The notes under the pieces are model-generated. The model did not search any database. It saw only the letters and a program-made list of their open reading frames with translations, and was not told where the DNA came from. From positions 2,732,921-2,796,920 of the forward strand of contig NZ_CM001792.1 of assembly GCF_000340475.1 (NCBI RefSeq): 64,000 bases of DNA. The letters run 5' to 3'. Origin of the DNA: Oceanobacillus kimchii X50. GTDB lineage: Bacteria; Bacillota; Bacilli; Bacillales; Amphibacillaceae. The stretch's first letter is position 1. Every line of letters begins with the position of its first letter. Positions 26,890-36,283 of this stretch are shown in pieces. Both the position numbers and the translations under genes were made by a program.

Positions 26890-27655
26890 GATGCTTTCCT
26901 ACTTTTTTAATAGATATACCTTGGTTTTTTAGTTCGCGTGATAACTGTCTAGAGAACTCCAATGATTTTGGACCATCACCGTGTACACATATTGTATCAG
27001 CAATTATACTAACATCTGTTCCATCAACTGCTTCAACTTTATTTTCTTTTATCATTCGTATCACTCGTTTTACGGCTTCCTCCGTCTCGTGGATCATCGC
27101 ATTCGTTGACGTACGAGGAGTTAGGCTTCCATCTGGCTGATAAGTTCGATCAGCAAAAACTTCATTTGCAACATGAAGTCCAACCTCTTTTCCCATTCGA
27201 ATCAATTCTGAATTAGCAAGTCCGAATAAAATTAAATTCGAATTATAATCATATACTGCTTGTGCAATAGCTTTAGCAATTGCTGCATCTTTTACTGCCA
27301 TATTATATAGAGCTCCATGAGGTTTGACATGGTGAAGTTTATATCCTTTTACCTGCGCAAAAGCTTGTACTGCTCCAATTTGATAGATCGTTAGTTGATA
27401 GACTTCTTCTGGTGAAATTTGCATTGGTCTTCTGCCAAATCCGATCAAGTCTTGTAATCCTGGGTGTGCACCAATTGCTACGTCATTGTCAATCGCCATC
27501 TCAACTGTGCGGTGAATAATATTATGATCCCCAGCATGATACCCACATGCGATGTTGGCTGAAGTAATGAATTCCATTACTTCTTCATCTCGTCCAATTG
27601 TATAAGCACCATAACTTTCACCGATGTCACTGTTTAAGTCTACTTGATATTGCAT
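26882..27655 (-). CDS. pxpA: 5-oxoprolinase subunit PxpA (LamB/YcsF family)
   Basis: A 257-residue protein with the family signature VDLNSDIGESYG at the N-terminus and the internal motifs ANIACGYHAGDH and HVKPHGALYN. The ATG at 27655 is better spaced from AAGGGG than the ATG two codons earlier. It is the catalytic TIM-barrel-like subunit of 5-oxoprolinase. It lies between pxpB (14-20 base gap) and pxpC (overlapping). Confidence 0.94.
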   Translation of the reverse strand: MQYQVDLNSDIGESYGAYTIGRDEEVMEFITSANIACGYHAGDHNIIHRTVEMAIDNDVAIGAHPGLQDLIGFGRRPMQISPEEVYQLTIYQIGAVQAFAQVKGYKLHHVKPHGALYNMAVKDAAIAKAIAQAVYDYNSNLILFGLANSELIRMGKEVGLHVANEVFADRTYQPDGSLTPRTSTNAMIHETEEAVKRVIRMIKENKVEAVDGTDVSIIADTICVHGDGPKSLEFSRQLSRELKNQGISIKKVGKHHG

Positions 27656-27674
27656 CGTCATTTCCCCTTAAGAT

Positions 27675-28388
27675 TTAAGTCTCTATCGTAGGATGAAAAC
27701 TTCCTGTCTCCACCTTTTTTGTAATTTCGTCGAATTCTTTACGGTCAATTGGTATAAAACGAATATAATCTCCTGCTTTTAATAATATAGGAGGTGCATC
27801 CTCCGGATTATATAAAGAAATTGGAGTCTGACCAATAATTCTCCAACCACCTGGTGACTCCAATGGATATATTCCTGTTTGCTCTCCTGCTATTCCAACA
27901 CTACCTGCTGGAATACTTCTCCTTGGTTTTTCTAAACGCGGAGTAGCAATTTTCTCTGACATTCCTCCCAAATACGGAAAACCAGGTATAAATCCCATCA
28001 TATAAATAAGATAATCGGAATTAGCATGAAGTGACACTACTTCTTCTGTAGTTATTCCATGGTATTGTGCCACTTCATTTAAATCCGGTCCTTTCTTCCC
28101 TCCATAATAAACAGGAATATGAACTACGCGAACTGGAGAAATATCTGCATTATTCATTTTTTCTCTTACATTTAAAATTTTTTCCTCCAATGACTCATAA
28201 ACAAATTCAAACGGATCATACCAAATCGTTACTGCTGTATAGGTAGGAATCCATTCAAGTACGCCTTTGATATGCGATTTTTCTAAAACAGAGCAAAAAT
28301 CTCGTATCTCGTTATTGACTGCTTTATGAATAGACTTCCCAAATTGAACTCTTACTCCTCTATCCCCATAGGGTTGAACCTCAAACAT
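27675..28388 (-). CDS. pxpB: 5-oxoprolinase subunit PxpB (KipI-like)
   Basis: A 237-residue allophanate-hydrolase-subunit-1-like protein. The motifs MGFIPGFPYLGG, PRRSIPAGSVGIAGEQTGIY and SPGGWRIIGQTP are clear. It is needed for pyroglutamate hydrolysis; the B. subtilis orthologue KipI inhibits the sporulation kinase KinA. The IclR-type regulator KipR that accompanies it there is not seen in this window. Confidence 0.94.
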   Translation of the reverse strand: MFEVQPYGDRGVRVQFGKSIHKAVNNEIRDFCSVLEKSHIKGVLEWIPTYTAVTIWYDPFEFVYESLEEKILNVREKMNNADISPVRVVHIPVYYGGKKGPDLNEVAQYHGITTEEVVSLHANSDYLIYMMGFIPGFPYLGGMSEKIATPRLEKPRRSIPAGSVGIAGEQTGIYPLESPGGWRIIGQTPISLYNPEDAPPILLKAGDYIRFIPIDRKEFDEITKKVETGSFHPTIET

Positions 28389-28414
28389 CTTGAACCAACC
28401 ACTTTCTATGAATT

Positions 28415-29638
28415 TTACATATTAAATAGTTGTGGGATTTGTGTGATTAAAGTTTGGATTCCTAAATAAGTAGTTAGGATAACTACAATAGCACCAAAGA
28501 CAGTTAACCAAACTGGATGTTTATATGTTCCCACGATTGATTTTTTATGTGCTGCAAATAGAATGGAACCTAATGTTAATGGTAAAATTAAGCCATTTAC
28601 TGCACCTGCTAGTACTAATAATAAAGCAGCATCTCCTATGAACACAAATACAACGGTTGAGAAAACGATAAAACCAATTATCCAATAACGGTAGTGTTCA
28701 TCAATTTTTTTATGAAACGTTCGTAAGAATGAAACAGACGTGTAGGCTGCACCAATCACAGAGGTGATACCTGCTACCCATAGTGCTAATCCAAATAATC
28801 GTAATCCTATTTCACCTGCGGCATGTTGGAATACAGATGCAGCAGGATTCACTGGATCGAGTCGTAAACCAGCAGAAACTACTCCAAGAACTGCTAAAAA
28901 CAGCAGAATCCGAATTATGGAAGCTACAAGGATCCCCATAACCGATGTTCGTGTTACTTCAGGTATACTCTCTTTACCAGATATCCCTGCATCGAGTAAC
29001 CGATGTCCACCTGAGAATGTAATATAACCACCGACAGTTCCACCAACAACGGTAATAATTGCATAGACATCTAACTCAAGCGGTATAAATGAGCGATGAA
29101 TTGCTTCACCTACTGGTGGTTGACTGACAATCATCACGTAAGCAATCAGCAAAATTAATAATCCACCAAGCCATTTAACAATTTGGTCCATTGCTGCACC
29201 GGCTTCTCTAGATAAAAATACAAAAATTGCAATACCTGCTGTTATAATCGCTCCGAGTCTAGGATCAATGCCTAACAATGCATTGGTTCCTAAACCAGCT
29301 CCACCAATATTACCGATATTAAATGCTAAACCACCGATAACGACAAAGATGGCTACGACAAATCCTAAACCTGGTAATACTTCATTGGCAATTTCTTGTC
29401 CCCGCTTTTTAGAGACTGCAATTATTCTCCATACGTTTAATTGTGCCCCTATATCTAAAATGATTGACGCTAAAATAACAAACCCGAAACTAGCTAACAA
29501 TGTTTCCGTAAAAATGGCAGTTTGTGTCAAAAAACCTGGTCCAACAGCTGAAGTTGCCATTAGAAAGGCTGCGCCAATCAAGGAATTTCTTCTATTCTTT
29601 TTTTCTTCCTTTGACATCAATTGAGAATTTTTTTCCAT
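28415..29638 (-). CDS. NRAMP-family transporter (YcsG-like)
   Basis: A 407-residue membrane protein with about 11 transmembrane helices. The ATG at 29638 is well spaced from AAGGAGAG; a GTG three codons upstream is too close. It starts with GPGFLTQTAIFTETLLASFG. The canonical NRAMP metal motif DPGN is not seen, so metal transport is doubtful. In B. subtilis the orthologous ycsG lies with pxpABC, so import of pyroglutamate or another organic solute is plausible. It is the first gene of the operon. Confidence 0.85.
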   Translation of the reverse strand: MEKNSQLMSKEEKKNRRNSLIGAAFLMATSAVGPGFLTQTAIFTETLLASFGFVILASIILDIGAQLNVWRIIAVSKKRGQEIANEVLPGLGFVVAIFVVIGGLAFNIGNIGGAGLGTNALLGIDPRLGAIITAGIAIFVFLSREAGAAMDQIVKWLGGLLILLIAYVMIVSQPPVGEAIHRSFIPLELDVYAIITVVGGTVGGYITFSGGHRLLDAGISGKESIPEVTRTSVMGILVASIIRILLFLAVLGVVSAGLRLDPVNPAASVFQHAAGEIGLRLFGLALWVAGITSVIGAAYTSVSFLRTFHKKIDEHYRYWIIGFIVFSTVVFVFIGDAALLLVLAGAVNGLILPLTLGSILFAAHKKSIVGTYKHPVWLTVFGAIVVILTTYLGIQTLITQIPQLFNM

Positions 29639-29649
29639 GATGTCCACTC

Positions 29650-29970
29650 TCCTTCCAATACAATTAATTTACAGCAATTAGTTTCTCCGATTTAACCTAA
29701 TTTATTTGATAATTTCTAAAAAATGGAAGGTGGCTGGAAAATTTCAACTCATTATATCACAGGATGTTTTTTATGACACCCCGAAATTTAAATTTAAAAA
29801 AGATTATTTTGTGCATTATTTCTGATATTTTTTCCTTACTATTCACAGCTTATACTTGTCAGTTTGAGTTAACTTTGTAACTAAACTTGTTATTCTACAC
29901 TCTTCGGATTATTTTTTATTTTCAGTACTTCTCTTCATCTCATTGCAATTTTTTAGTATCTTCCCAAATA
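29650..29970. other. Gene-free stretch upstream of the pxp operon
   Basis: An A/T-rich region of about 320 bases between the NRAMP-like start and the telA terminator. It should hold the leftward pxp operon promoter. I see no clear operator, riboswitch or open frame in it. Confidence 0.5.
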
Positions 29971-30010
29971 AAAAAAGCATCGTTAACGATTCGTCGCTAA
30001 AACGATGCTT
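29971..30010 (-). terminator. Terminator of xpaC-telA operon
   Basis: The stem AAGCATCGTT / AACGATGCTT is followed on the minus strand by a T run, starting 9 bases beyond the telA stop. Confidence 0.85.
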
Positions 30011-30018
30011 CAAACATT

Positions 30019-31173
30019 TTATTCTTTAAACTCTAACATTTTCTGTTTGAGTTCTTCTTCCATTCCCATTAATTCTTTTTCTGCTTCTGTTCTTTTCTTA
30101 CGTCCTTCAGATTGAATTTGCAACGTTTCCTCAATCGTTGACATTAATTTTTCTTGTGTTTGTTTTAATGTATCTAAGTCGATAATTCCTCGTTCGTTTT
30201 CTTTCGTAGTTTCTACTGCATTTTCATTTAATAGTTCAGCATTTTTTAATAATAAATCATTCGTTGTTTTCGACACTTGCTTTTGTGCTTCCATAGCATG
30301 ACGTTGACGTAATAATGTCAGCGCTATAGCAACCTGATTTTTCCATAAAGGAATTGCAGTGAGTACGGATGATTGAATTTTTTCTACTAATGCTTGATTT
30401 GTATTTTGAATCAAGCGAATCTGAGGTGCACTTTGCATCGTTATTTGCCTACTTAGTCGTAAATCATGGGTTCGTTTTTGCAGGCGATCTGCAAATTGCC
30501 TCATATCATTTACTTCTTGTACATCCATTTGATTTTGACTTTGATCAGCTTTGCTACGCAACGAAGGAAGAAGTTCTTGTTCGATTTCTTCTTGCTTTAA
30601 TTCTCCAGCTGCAATATAGATATTTAGTGCATCATAATAATCCCTATTTTTTTGAAATAGTTTATCTAACATCTCATTATCTGATGTTAAAATATCTTTG
30701 TTACGTTCTAAACGTACACTTATTCGATCTATCTGTGCACTTGTTTTTTGATAACGAGATATTACTTCATTTACTGACTTAGAAAATTTCCCTAAGACCT
30801 TGGCGATAATCCCCTTCTTTTCTTGCTGTAATTCACTTGGATCTACTTGCTCTAGCCTTTTCATTAAATTTTCTAAAATAGACCCTACTTGACTTATATC
30901 TTTTTCTTGAACATGCTCTAACATTTCATGTGAAAACTGAATCAGCTTTGATTGAGCTTCGGTTCCAAACTGAACGAGCGCTTGATGATTGTTTGTATCT
31001 ATTTGAGCAGCTAAGTGTTCTGCTTTTTTTCTGTTCTCCTCCGGCAACTGATCTACCAGTCTTTTGTTTTGATTTGGAGATTTATCTATTTCATTATTAG
31101 ATGCCTTTGATTCTCCAAATGGATTATTTAATAATTCATCCATCGCATCTTGTCCATTTGTTTGAGCTGTCAT
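30019..31173 (-). CDS. telA: TelA/YaaN toxic-anion-resistance family protein
   Basis: A 384-residue, largely helical and coiled-coil protein of the TelA (KlaA/TelA, YaaN) family. It has the conserved segment [25 protein letters not shown]'s core and the [11 protein letters not shown] motif. Family members are tied to tellurite and cell-envelope antibiotic tolerance, but the biochemical role is unknown. Start ATG after AGGAGG, 17 bases after xpaC, the same order as xpaC-yaaN in B. subtilis. Confidence 0.92.
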   Translation of the reverse strand: MTAQTNGQDAMDELLNNPFGESKASNNEIDKSPNQNKRLVDQLPEENRKKAEHLAAQIDTNNHQALVQFGTEAQSKLIQFSHEMLEHVQEKDISQVGSILENLMKRLEQVDPSELQQEKKGIIAKVLGKFSKSVNEVISRYQKTSAQIDRISVRLERNKDILTSDNEMLDKLFQKNRDYYDALNIYIAAGELKQEEIEQELLPSLRSKADQSQNQMDVQEVNDMRQFADRLQKRTHDLRLSRQITMQSAPQIRLIQNTNQALVEKIQSSVLTAIPLWKNQVAIALTLLRQRHAMEAQKQVSKTTNDLLLKNAELLNENAVETTKENERGIIDLDTLKQTQEKLMSTIEETLQIQSEGRKKRTEAEKELMGMEEELKQKMLEFKE

Positions 31174-31190
31174 AAGTGAAACCTCCTAAA

Positions 31191-31814
31191 CTATTTTTTC
31201 GTCCTATTTAAAGATTGCTTTGCCACATCTAATTCGTAATCCAAAGTGTCCAGATCTTCATTAAGCATTACATGTAAATCCTTTTGAATCGTCCCTCCCA
31301 ATTCGGTTAACGTATGCCTCGTTTGTTTTAGAGACTGTTGCATTTCTATAGATTTGGAAGGCTGATTATATAGATAAGCATACTTTTCAGCTAATTCTAC
31401 AAGGGAGTCAAGATGATTGTAAAAGAATGACTCTGCTTGGTAAAAACGTGCTGGCTCTTTTCTAGCGTTACTATAAATTTTCTGTGCTGTTCGAGCAATG
31501 GATAAATTTTCACGTGCATGCTGTAATGAACGAACTCGAAACAATGCTTTTTGCATTCGAGATATTTTCTGCTTTGCTTCTTTTAGATTTGTATCAATAT
31601 ATTTATACTCTTTCTTTTTCAAACCATGTCGTTTTACAAAACGATACTCCAGAAGTTGTTTTGAAGAGACATACATTACAACTCCGCCAATCGCTGCAAA
31701 TAAACTAGTTAATAAAACGGTTTGACTATATATAAAAAAGCTAACCAACCAAATAGCTGTCATACTACTAAAACCAATCATACTTTGTATAAAAAATTGA
31801 AATACTGCTCTCAT
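31191..31814 (-). CDS. xpaC: XpaC-family membrane protein
   Basis: A 207-residue protein. Two adjacent N-terminal transmembrane helices (about 8-28 and 32-50) are followed by a long basic coiled-coil domain. It belongs to the family annotated as 5-bromo-4-chloroindolyl phosphate hydrolysis proteins; that name comes from an indirect phenotype. It probably anchors TelA-type partners at the membrane. Start after AGGAG, first gene of a two-gene operon. Confidence 0.88.
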   Translation of the reverse strand: MRAVFQFFIQSMIGFSSMTAIWLVSFFIYSQTVLLTSLFAAIGGVVMYVSSKQLLEYRFVKRHGLKKKEYKYIDTNLKEAKQKISRMQKALFRVRSLQHARENLSIARTAQKIYSNARKEPARFYQAESFFYNHLDSLVELAEKYAYLYNQPSKSIEMQQSLKQTRHTLTELGGTIQKDLHVMLNEDLDTLDYELDVAKQSLNRTKK

Positions 31815-32125
31815 CCCATCACTCCTAGATCATATAGCCGTCTTACATCATACTTATATTATACTATTACGAATGAAAGCTTTAAAAGTTTCACCTTCTC
31901 TTTTTTCTATTATTTCCATATAAGGAAGATGGAATTCCTTGTTTTCTAATTTTAAAGTCATCACTTTCCATTAATAAAAGATCGTTCCAACAATAGCTTT
32001 TCTCTGATGTTTAGTGAAACTTACTTACCTGGGTGTGAGCGTTCGATAACTCCGGTTTTACGGACACTTATTCACCGTGGTAAACTATTAGCAATAACTT
32101 GAGCGAGATAGAAAGGGGTATGTAG

Positions 32126-32914
32126 GTGAAACGAATCGGGATCGATGCTGGAGGTTCGCTAGTAAAAGTAGCATTTGAAGAAAAAGGAAAAATGCATCTG
32201 AAGACATACTCATCTTATAAAATGGATGAAGTGATTCAGTGGTTAAAGACTTTATCTCCATATGCTTCATTCCATATAACCGGCGGAAGAACAAATCAAT
32301 TAAATTTAGAAGGATATCGTGTCTATACGATTCCAGAATTTAATGCCATCGTTGAAGGAACATCCTATCTACTTCACCAAGAACGCAAACTACCACAAAA
32401 CAACTATTTACTTGTGAATATTGGTACAGGTACTTCGATTTTTTATAATGAAAATCGTATTTCTGGAACAGGAATTGGAGGAGGTCTATTAACCGGACTC
32501 GGCAAACTATTAACAAATGAATCTGATTATAATCAACTTATCCAGATGGCAAAACAAGGTGACCGTACAAAAAGTGACTTGCTGGTCAGAGATATTTATA
32601 ACGATTCGATTTCTCCTATCGATGAAACACTTACCGCTGCTAATTTTGGAAAAGTCGGATTTAATCATTCAGGTTCAAAAGAAGATCATATAGCTGCTCT
32701 AATACAATTAATAGGAGAAACAATACTTTTGATATCCAATGCAGCTGCACAATCAGTAAATACGAGCCAGATTGTTTTTATTGGCGGAACACTAACAAAT
32801 AACCAACCATTAAAAGAAGTATTGCTTCATTTCCAAGAAAAAATGAACTATACCGCCACCTTTATAAATAACGGAGGTCATGCTGGAGCAATTGGGGCCA
32901 TGCTATCTACCTAA
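32126..32914 (+). CDS. coaW: Type II pantothenate kinase
   Basis: A 262-residue ASKHA-fold kinase with GTG start after AAAGGGG. The phosphate loops GIDAGGSLVKVAF, NIGTGTS and GGTL are visible. It phosphorylates pantothenate, the first step of CoA synthesis. The staphylococcal/Bacillaceae type II enzyme is insensitive to CoA feedback. It forms a single transcription unit; the GC-richer patch at 32025-32090 upstream was not identifiable. Confidence 0.92.
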   Translation: MKRIGIDAGGSLVKVAFEEKGKMHLKTYSSYKMDEVIQWLKTLSPYASFHITGGRTNQLNLEGYRVYTIPEFNAIVEGTSYLLHQERKLPQNNYLLVNIGTGTSIFYNENRISGTGIGGGLLTGLGKLLTNESDYNQLIQMAKQGDRTKSDLLVRDIYNDSISPIDETLTAANFGKVGFNHSGSKEDHIAALIQLIGETILLISNAAAQSVNTSQIVFIGGTLTNNQPLKEVLLHFQEKMNYTATFINNGGHAGAIGAMLST

Positions 32915-33004
32915 TGTTATTTATCATACCTTTGTTGGATAGTCCCCCCTCCCATCTTTTGGTAATCTATTAGTCTAAACAAACAAAATGGGAGATAACA
33001 AACA

Positions 33005-34081
33005 TTGAGAAAAAAAATAGTTCTAGTCTTATCAATCTTATTATTTCTGATTGGCTGTGGAGATACTCATACATCTGAAGCCAATAACTCTTCTAATTTA
33101 CCTATAGAAAATGGAAACTTAAAAGTACACTTTATTGATGTTAAACAAGCTGATGCAACTCTATTTTCCTTTATTAGTGAAGATGAAAATTATGCTGTTC
33201 TGTTTGATACCGGAGATTGGCAAGGAGTTGAAGTAGTTCCTTATCTACAGGAACAAAATATATCTCATCTTGATCTTGTCATTATCAGTCACCCAGATGC
33301 GGATCATATCGGACAATTAACAGATGTAATTGAAAATATTCAAGTCGATGAAGTATGGATGTCTGGAAATGAAAGTACTTCCCAAACTTATTTAGATGCA
33401 ATGGAAGCTATATTAGATCAAGATATTACCTATCAAGAACCCCGTACTGGTGAAGAGTACACAATAGGACCACTTGATATAGAGATATTATATCCAGAAA
33501 CCATTTCAGGTAAATCTAACGAAGAATCCGTATCAATTCGATTGGATTACGATGAGGTTTCCTTTGTACTTACTGGAGACGCCGGTAAACAAGAAGAACT
33601 TGAAATGATAGAATCAACCGAGTCACTAGATAGCACGGTCTTACATCTTGGTCATCATGGTTCTGATACTTCCTCAGATGCTGATTTTGTAAGAGAAGTC
33701 AATCCAGAGTTAGCCATTTATAGTGCGGGTCAAAATAATTCATATGGGCATCCGAGTGAAGAAGTAATTCGACTATTAAATAATAAGGATATTGAATGGT
33801 ATGGCACTGATGTCAATGGTACGATTATTGTTGAAACAGACGGACAAGAATACTCCGTACAAATGGAACGTTCTCATGATAATTCTAAATCTGAATGTGT
33901 AAATATTAATGAGAGCACAATAGAAGATCTTCAAGAAATAGTTCATATTGGATCTTCCCGAGCAGAACAAATGGTAGACGAGCGTCCGTTTGAATCACTT
34001 CAAGAACTTGATGTCATAGAAGGAATTGGTCCAAGTCGAATTGCAGATATTGAAGAACAAGGAATCATTTGTAGTTTATAA
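33005..34081 (+). CDS. Secreted ComEC/Rec2-like MBL lipoprotein with C-terminal HhH domain
   Basis: A 358-residue lipoprotein starting at TTG. Lipobox LIGC lies at about residues 16-19. Residues 38-285 form a ComEC-type metallo-beta-lactamase domain with HPDADHIG, a downstream TGDAG, and LGHHGSDTSS. Residues 295-358 are a ComEA-like helix-hairpin-helix (VNINESTIEDLQEI...IEGIGPSRIADI). The combination suggests a nuclease or phosphodiesterase acting on extracellular DNA or oligonucleotides. It precedes a DUF3006 gene, a common pairing. A hairpin masks its ribosome binding site. Confidence 0.87.
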   Translation: MRKKIVLVLSILLFLIGCGDTHTSEANNSSNLPIENGNLKVHFIDVKQADATLFSFISEDENYAVLFDTGDWQGVEVVPYLQEQNISHLDLVIISHPDADHIGQLTDVIENIQVDEVWMSGNESTSQTYLDAMEAILDQDITYQEPRTGEEYTIGPLDIEILYPETISGKSNEESVSIRLDYDEVSFVLTGDAGKQEELEMIESTESLDSTVLHLGHHGSDTSSDADFVREVNPELAIYSAGQNNSYGHPSEEVIRLLNNKDIEWYGTDVNGTIIVETDGQEYSVQMERSHDNSKSECVNINESTIEDLQEIVHIGSSRAEQMVDERPFESLQELDVIEGIGPSRIADIEEQGIICSL

Positions 34082-34096
34082 TAAGGAGGTTTACAT

Positions 34097-34357
34097 TTGA
34101 AAGGAATCATTGATCGTTTTGAAAAAAACCTCGCTGTTATTCTCGTTGAAGGACAGAACAAAGAATATCATATCCAAAAATCTGATCTACCAACAAATTG
34201 CTCAATAAACTCAGTAGTGCAGATAGAGGAGAGAAATGGACACATATATATAACCTCTGATATGCCACAAGAAAAACAACAGCAAGATAAGGTAACTGCA
34301 CTTCGTAAAGCACTACTTAACAAGGAAAATCCTAGTAAACTAAAACGAAAGAAATAA
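34097..34357 (+). CDS. DUF3006-family small protein
   Basis: An 86-residue protein starting at TTG after AAGGAGG. The pattern GIIDRFEKNLAVILVE followed by a short beta domain fits DUF3006, which usually sits next to ComEC-like MBL proteins. The C-terminus is basic (KLKRKK), which could contact nucleic acid. It is 15 bases downstream of the MBL-HhH lipoprotein gene and so co-transcribed. Function unknown. Confidence 0.82.
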   Translation: MKGIIDRFEKNLAVILVEGQNKEYHIQKSDLPTNCSINSVVQIEERNGHIYITSDMPQEKQQQDKVTALRKALLNKENPSKLKRKK

Positions 34358-34365
34358 CACGAATA

Positions 34366-34402
34366 AAGCTAGAGGGCCAATCATTTATCGTCCCCCTAGC
34401 TT
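34366..34402. terminator. Convergent-gene hairpin (DUF3006 / csbD)
   Basis: The arms AAGCTAGAGGG and CCCCCTAGCTT form a strong stem between two convergent genes. No long T run is present on either strand, so termination efficiency is uncertain. Confidence 0.55.
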
Positions 34403-34413
34403 GATCACTTTAA

Positions 34414-34590
34414 TTACTTATTCTTATTCTTTACATCAGCAATCGTGTCTTGAGCTTCACCTTTCGCTTTATCACGTTTACCTTCTGCTTTTCGTTGGGA
34501 ATCATCTGTTGCACTTCCCCATTGATCCTTTGCTTCACCTTTAACTTTATTTCCAATTGCTTTCGCTTTATCTTTCATACCATCACTCAT
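34414..34590 (-). CDS. csbD: CsbD-like general stress protein
   Basis: A 58-residue, highly charged CsbD-family protein. It reads MSDGMKDKAKAIGNKVKGEA at the start and repeats the KAKGEAKDQ/KRDKAKGEAQD pattern. The ATG follows TAGGAGG by 9 bases. Such proteins accumulate under general stress, and B. subtilis csbD is SigB-controlled. A SigB-type promoter sits upstream here. The molecular role is unknown. Confidence 0.92.
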   Translation of the reverse strand: MSDGMKDKAKAIGNKVKGEAKDQWGSATDDSQRKAEGKRDKAKGEAQDTIADVKNKNK

Positions 34591-34625
34591 GACGAAAACC
34601 TCCTATCATGTTTGTTAGTATTTGT

Positions 34626-34650
34626 TTTCCCTTATTGTTATTGATTAAAC
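34626..34650 (-). promoter_or_regulatory. SigB-type promoter of csbD
   Basis: On the minus strand, GTTTAA (34645-34650) and GGGAAA (34626-34631) are separated by 13 bases, close to the SigB consensus GTTTAA-N12-14-GGGTAT. The -35 box overlaps the last codons and the TAA of pdxT. This implies induction by general stress. Confidence 0.78.
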
Positions 34651-35247
34651 ATGATTGACGTTTCTGCTTGAAGAAATCATATTTATAAACATCTCCAAAA
34701 AACGATCATCGTCCGTCAATTCGGGATGAAATGCACAAACAAGATAGTTTTTTTGACGTGCAGCTACGATTTTATCATCATATGCAGCTATTACTTCTAC
34801 ACCTTCGCCAACAGAATCGATATACGGTGCACGGATAAATACAGCATGATAGCTTTCTTTCATATTTTGGACTTGGATATTAGATTCAAAACTATCTTTT
34901 TGTCTACCAAATCCATTTCGTTCAACAGTTATATCCATGAGTTGCAAAGTAGGAGTATAATCCCTTCCAATCGTTTCTTTACTTAATAATACTAATCCTG
35001 CACAAGTTCCAAAAATAGCTTTTCCGTCAGTTGCAAAGTTCTGTATAGGTTCATATAAATGATTTTCTTCAATCAGTTTCCAAATAGCTGTACTCTCTCC
35101 ACCAGGAATAATTAAGCCATCTAATTGATGTAAATCCGTTGGTTTCTTGACAACTACAGGTTGTTGTTTTAATTCTTTTAATCGGCTTACATGTTCACTA
35201 ATCGCTCCTTGTAAGCCTAATACTCCTATACGATAAGGACTGAACAT
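34645..35247 (-). CDS. pdxT: Pyridoxal 5'-phosphate synthase glutaminase subunit
   Basis: A 200-residue class I glutaminase. The ATG at 35247 is 8 bases past AAAGGTGG; a GTG four codons upstream is inside that site. GGES, the nucleophile Cys in FGTCAGL, and the His/Glu pair in AFHPELT are intact. It delivers ammonia from glutamine to PdxS in the DXP-independent PLP pathway. It lies 24 bases after pdxS. Confidence 0.96.
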   Translation of the reverse strand: MFSPYRIGVLGLQGAISEHVSRLKELKQQPVVVKKPTDLHQLDGLIIPGGESTAIWKLIEENHLYEPIQNFATDGKAIFGTCAGLVLLSKETIGRDYTPTLQLMDITVERNGFGRQKDSFESNIQVQNMKESYHAVFIRAPYIDSVGEGVEVIAAYDDKIVAARQKNYLVCAFHPELTDDDRFLEMFINMISSSRNVNHV

Positions 35248-35270
35248 TCTATACACCACCTTTAAAGTTA

Positions 35271-36158
35271 TTACCAGCCACGTTCTTGCATACGCTGATC
35301 AGCAGCTAAAGAATGCACATCGATACCAGTCATTGCTTCCCCTAGATCTTTCGATACTTCTGCAATACGTTCATAATCATCATAATAAGTAGTTGCTTGG
35401 ACAATCGCATGGGCGAACTTTTCAGGGTGATGCGATTTAAAAATACCAGAGCCAACAAATACACCGTCTGCCCCTAATTCCATCATCAACGCAGCATCTG
35501 CTGGTGTAGCTATTCCTCCTGCTGCAAAATTAACAACTGGTAATCTTCCATTTTCTTTAATTTGTAGAAGTATCTCATATGGTGCTCCTAGATTTTTCGC
35601 CTCTGTCATCAATTCATCTTTGCTCATATGAACGACTTTTTTGACTTGTGCTTGAACTTCTCGCATATGACGAACCGCTTCAACAATATTCCCAGTACCA
35701 GGTTCTCCTTTTGTACGTAGCATTGCTGCGCCTTCACCAATTCTCCTAGCTGCTTCCCCCAAGTCTCTGCAACCACAAACAAACGGCACCGTATAATCAG
35801 ACTTATTTAAATGGAATACTTCATCTGCTGGAGTTAGCACTTCACTTTCGTCAATATAATCAACTCCCAGTGATTCTAATACTCTTGCTTCTACTATATG
35901 ACCTATTCGTGCTTTCGCCATGACAGGGATCGAGACAGACTGAATAATTTCTTCTACTAAGCTTGGATTTGCCATCCTTGCCACTCCTCCAGCAGCGCGA
36001 ATATCTGATGGCACGCGTTCTAAAGCCATAACAGCTACCGCACCTGCCTGCTCAGCAATCTTGGCCTGCTCACTATTAACGACATCCATGATAACTCCGC
36101 CTTTTTGCATTTGAGCCATCCCTCTTTTAACTCGATCTGTACCAAGTTTTCTTTCCAT
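35271..36158 (-). CDS. pdxS: Pyridoxal 5'-phosphate synthase lyase subunit
   Basis: A 295-residue TIM-barrel lyase. The ATG at 36158 follows GAGGAG; the GTG three codons earlier is too close to it. The Schiff-base Lys in VMAKARIGH and the conserved [15 protein letters not shown] are present. With PdxT it makes PLP from ribose 5-phosphate, glyceraldehyde 3-phosphate and ammonia. It is divergent from the pdxR-type regulator gene. Confidence 0.97.
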   Translation of the reverse strand: MERKLGTDRVKRGMAQMQKGGVIMDVVNSEQAKIAEQAGAVAVMALERVPSDIRAAGGVARMANPSLVEEIIQSVSIPVMAKARIGHIVEARVLESLGVDYIDESEVLTPADEVFHLNKSDYTVPFVCGCRDLGEAARRIGEGAAMLRTKGEPGTGNIVEAVRHMREVQAQVKKVVHMSKDELMTEAKNLGAPYEILLQIKENGRLPVVNFAAGGIATPADAALMMELGADGVFVGSGIFKSHHPEKFAHAIVQATTYYDDYERIAEVSKDLGEAMTGIDVHSLAADQRMQERGW

Positions 36159-36283
36159 AAATCTCACTCCTCATAATAGATTTTCTAGTGGTTTTTTATT
36201 ATTATAAAAATAGATTGATATGTTTAAAAGCACCAATTTTTCATAATTTGATAAGGTCAGTTAGTAGAGAGGAGTTATTTAAC

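Noticed and set aside
30369..30782. 137-residue plus-strand frame antisense to telA
   Set aside because: The low-complexity hydrophobic composition arises from the antisense of a coiled-coil gene.
32025..32090. GC-richer patch before coaW as a possible riboswitch
   Set aside because: I could not build a convincing conserved aptamer or expression-platform hairpin.
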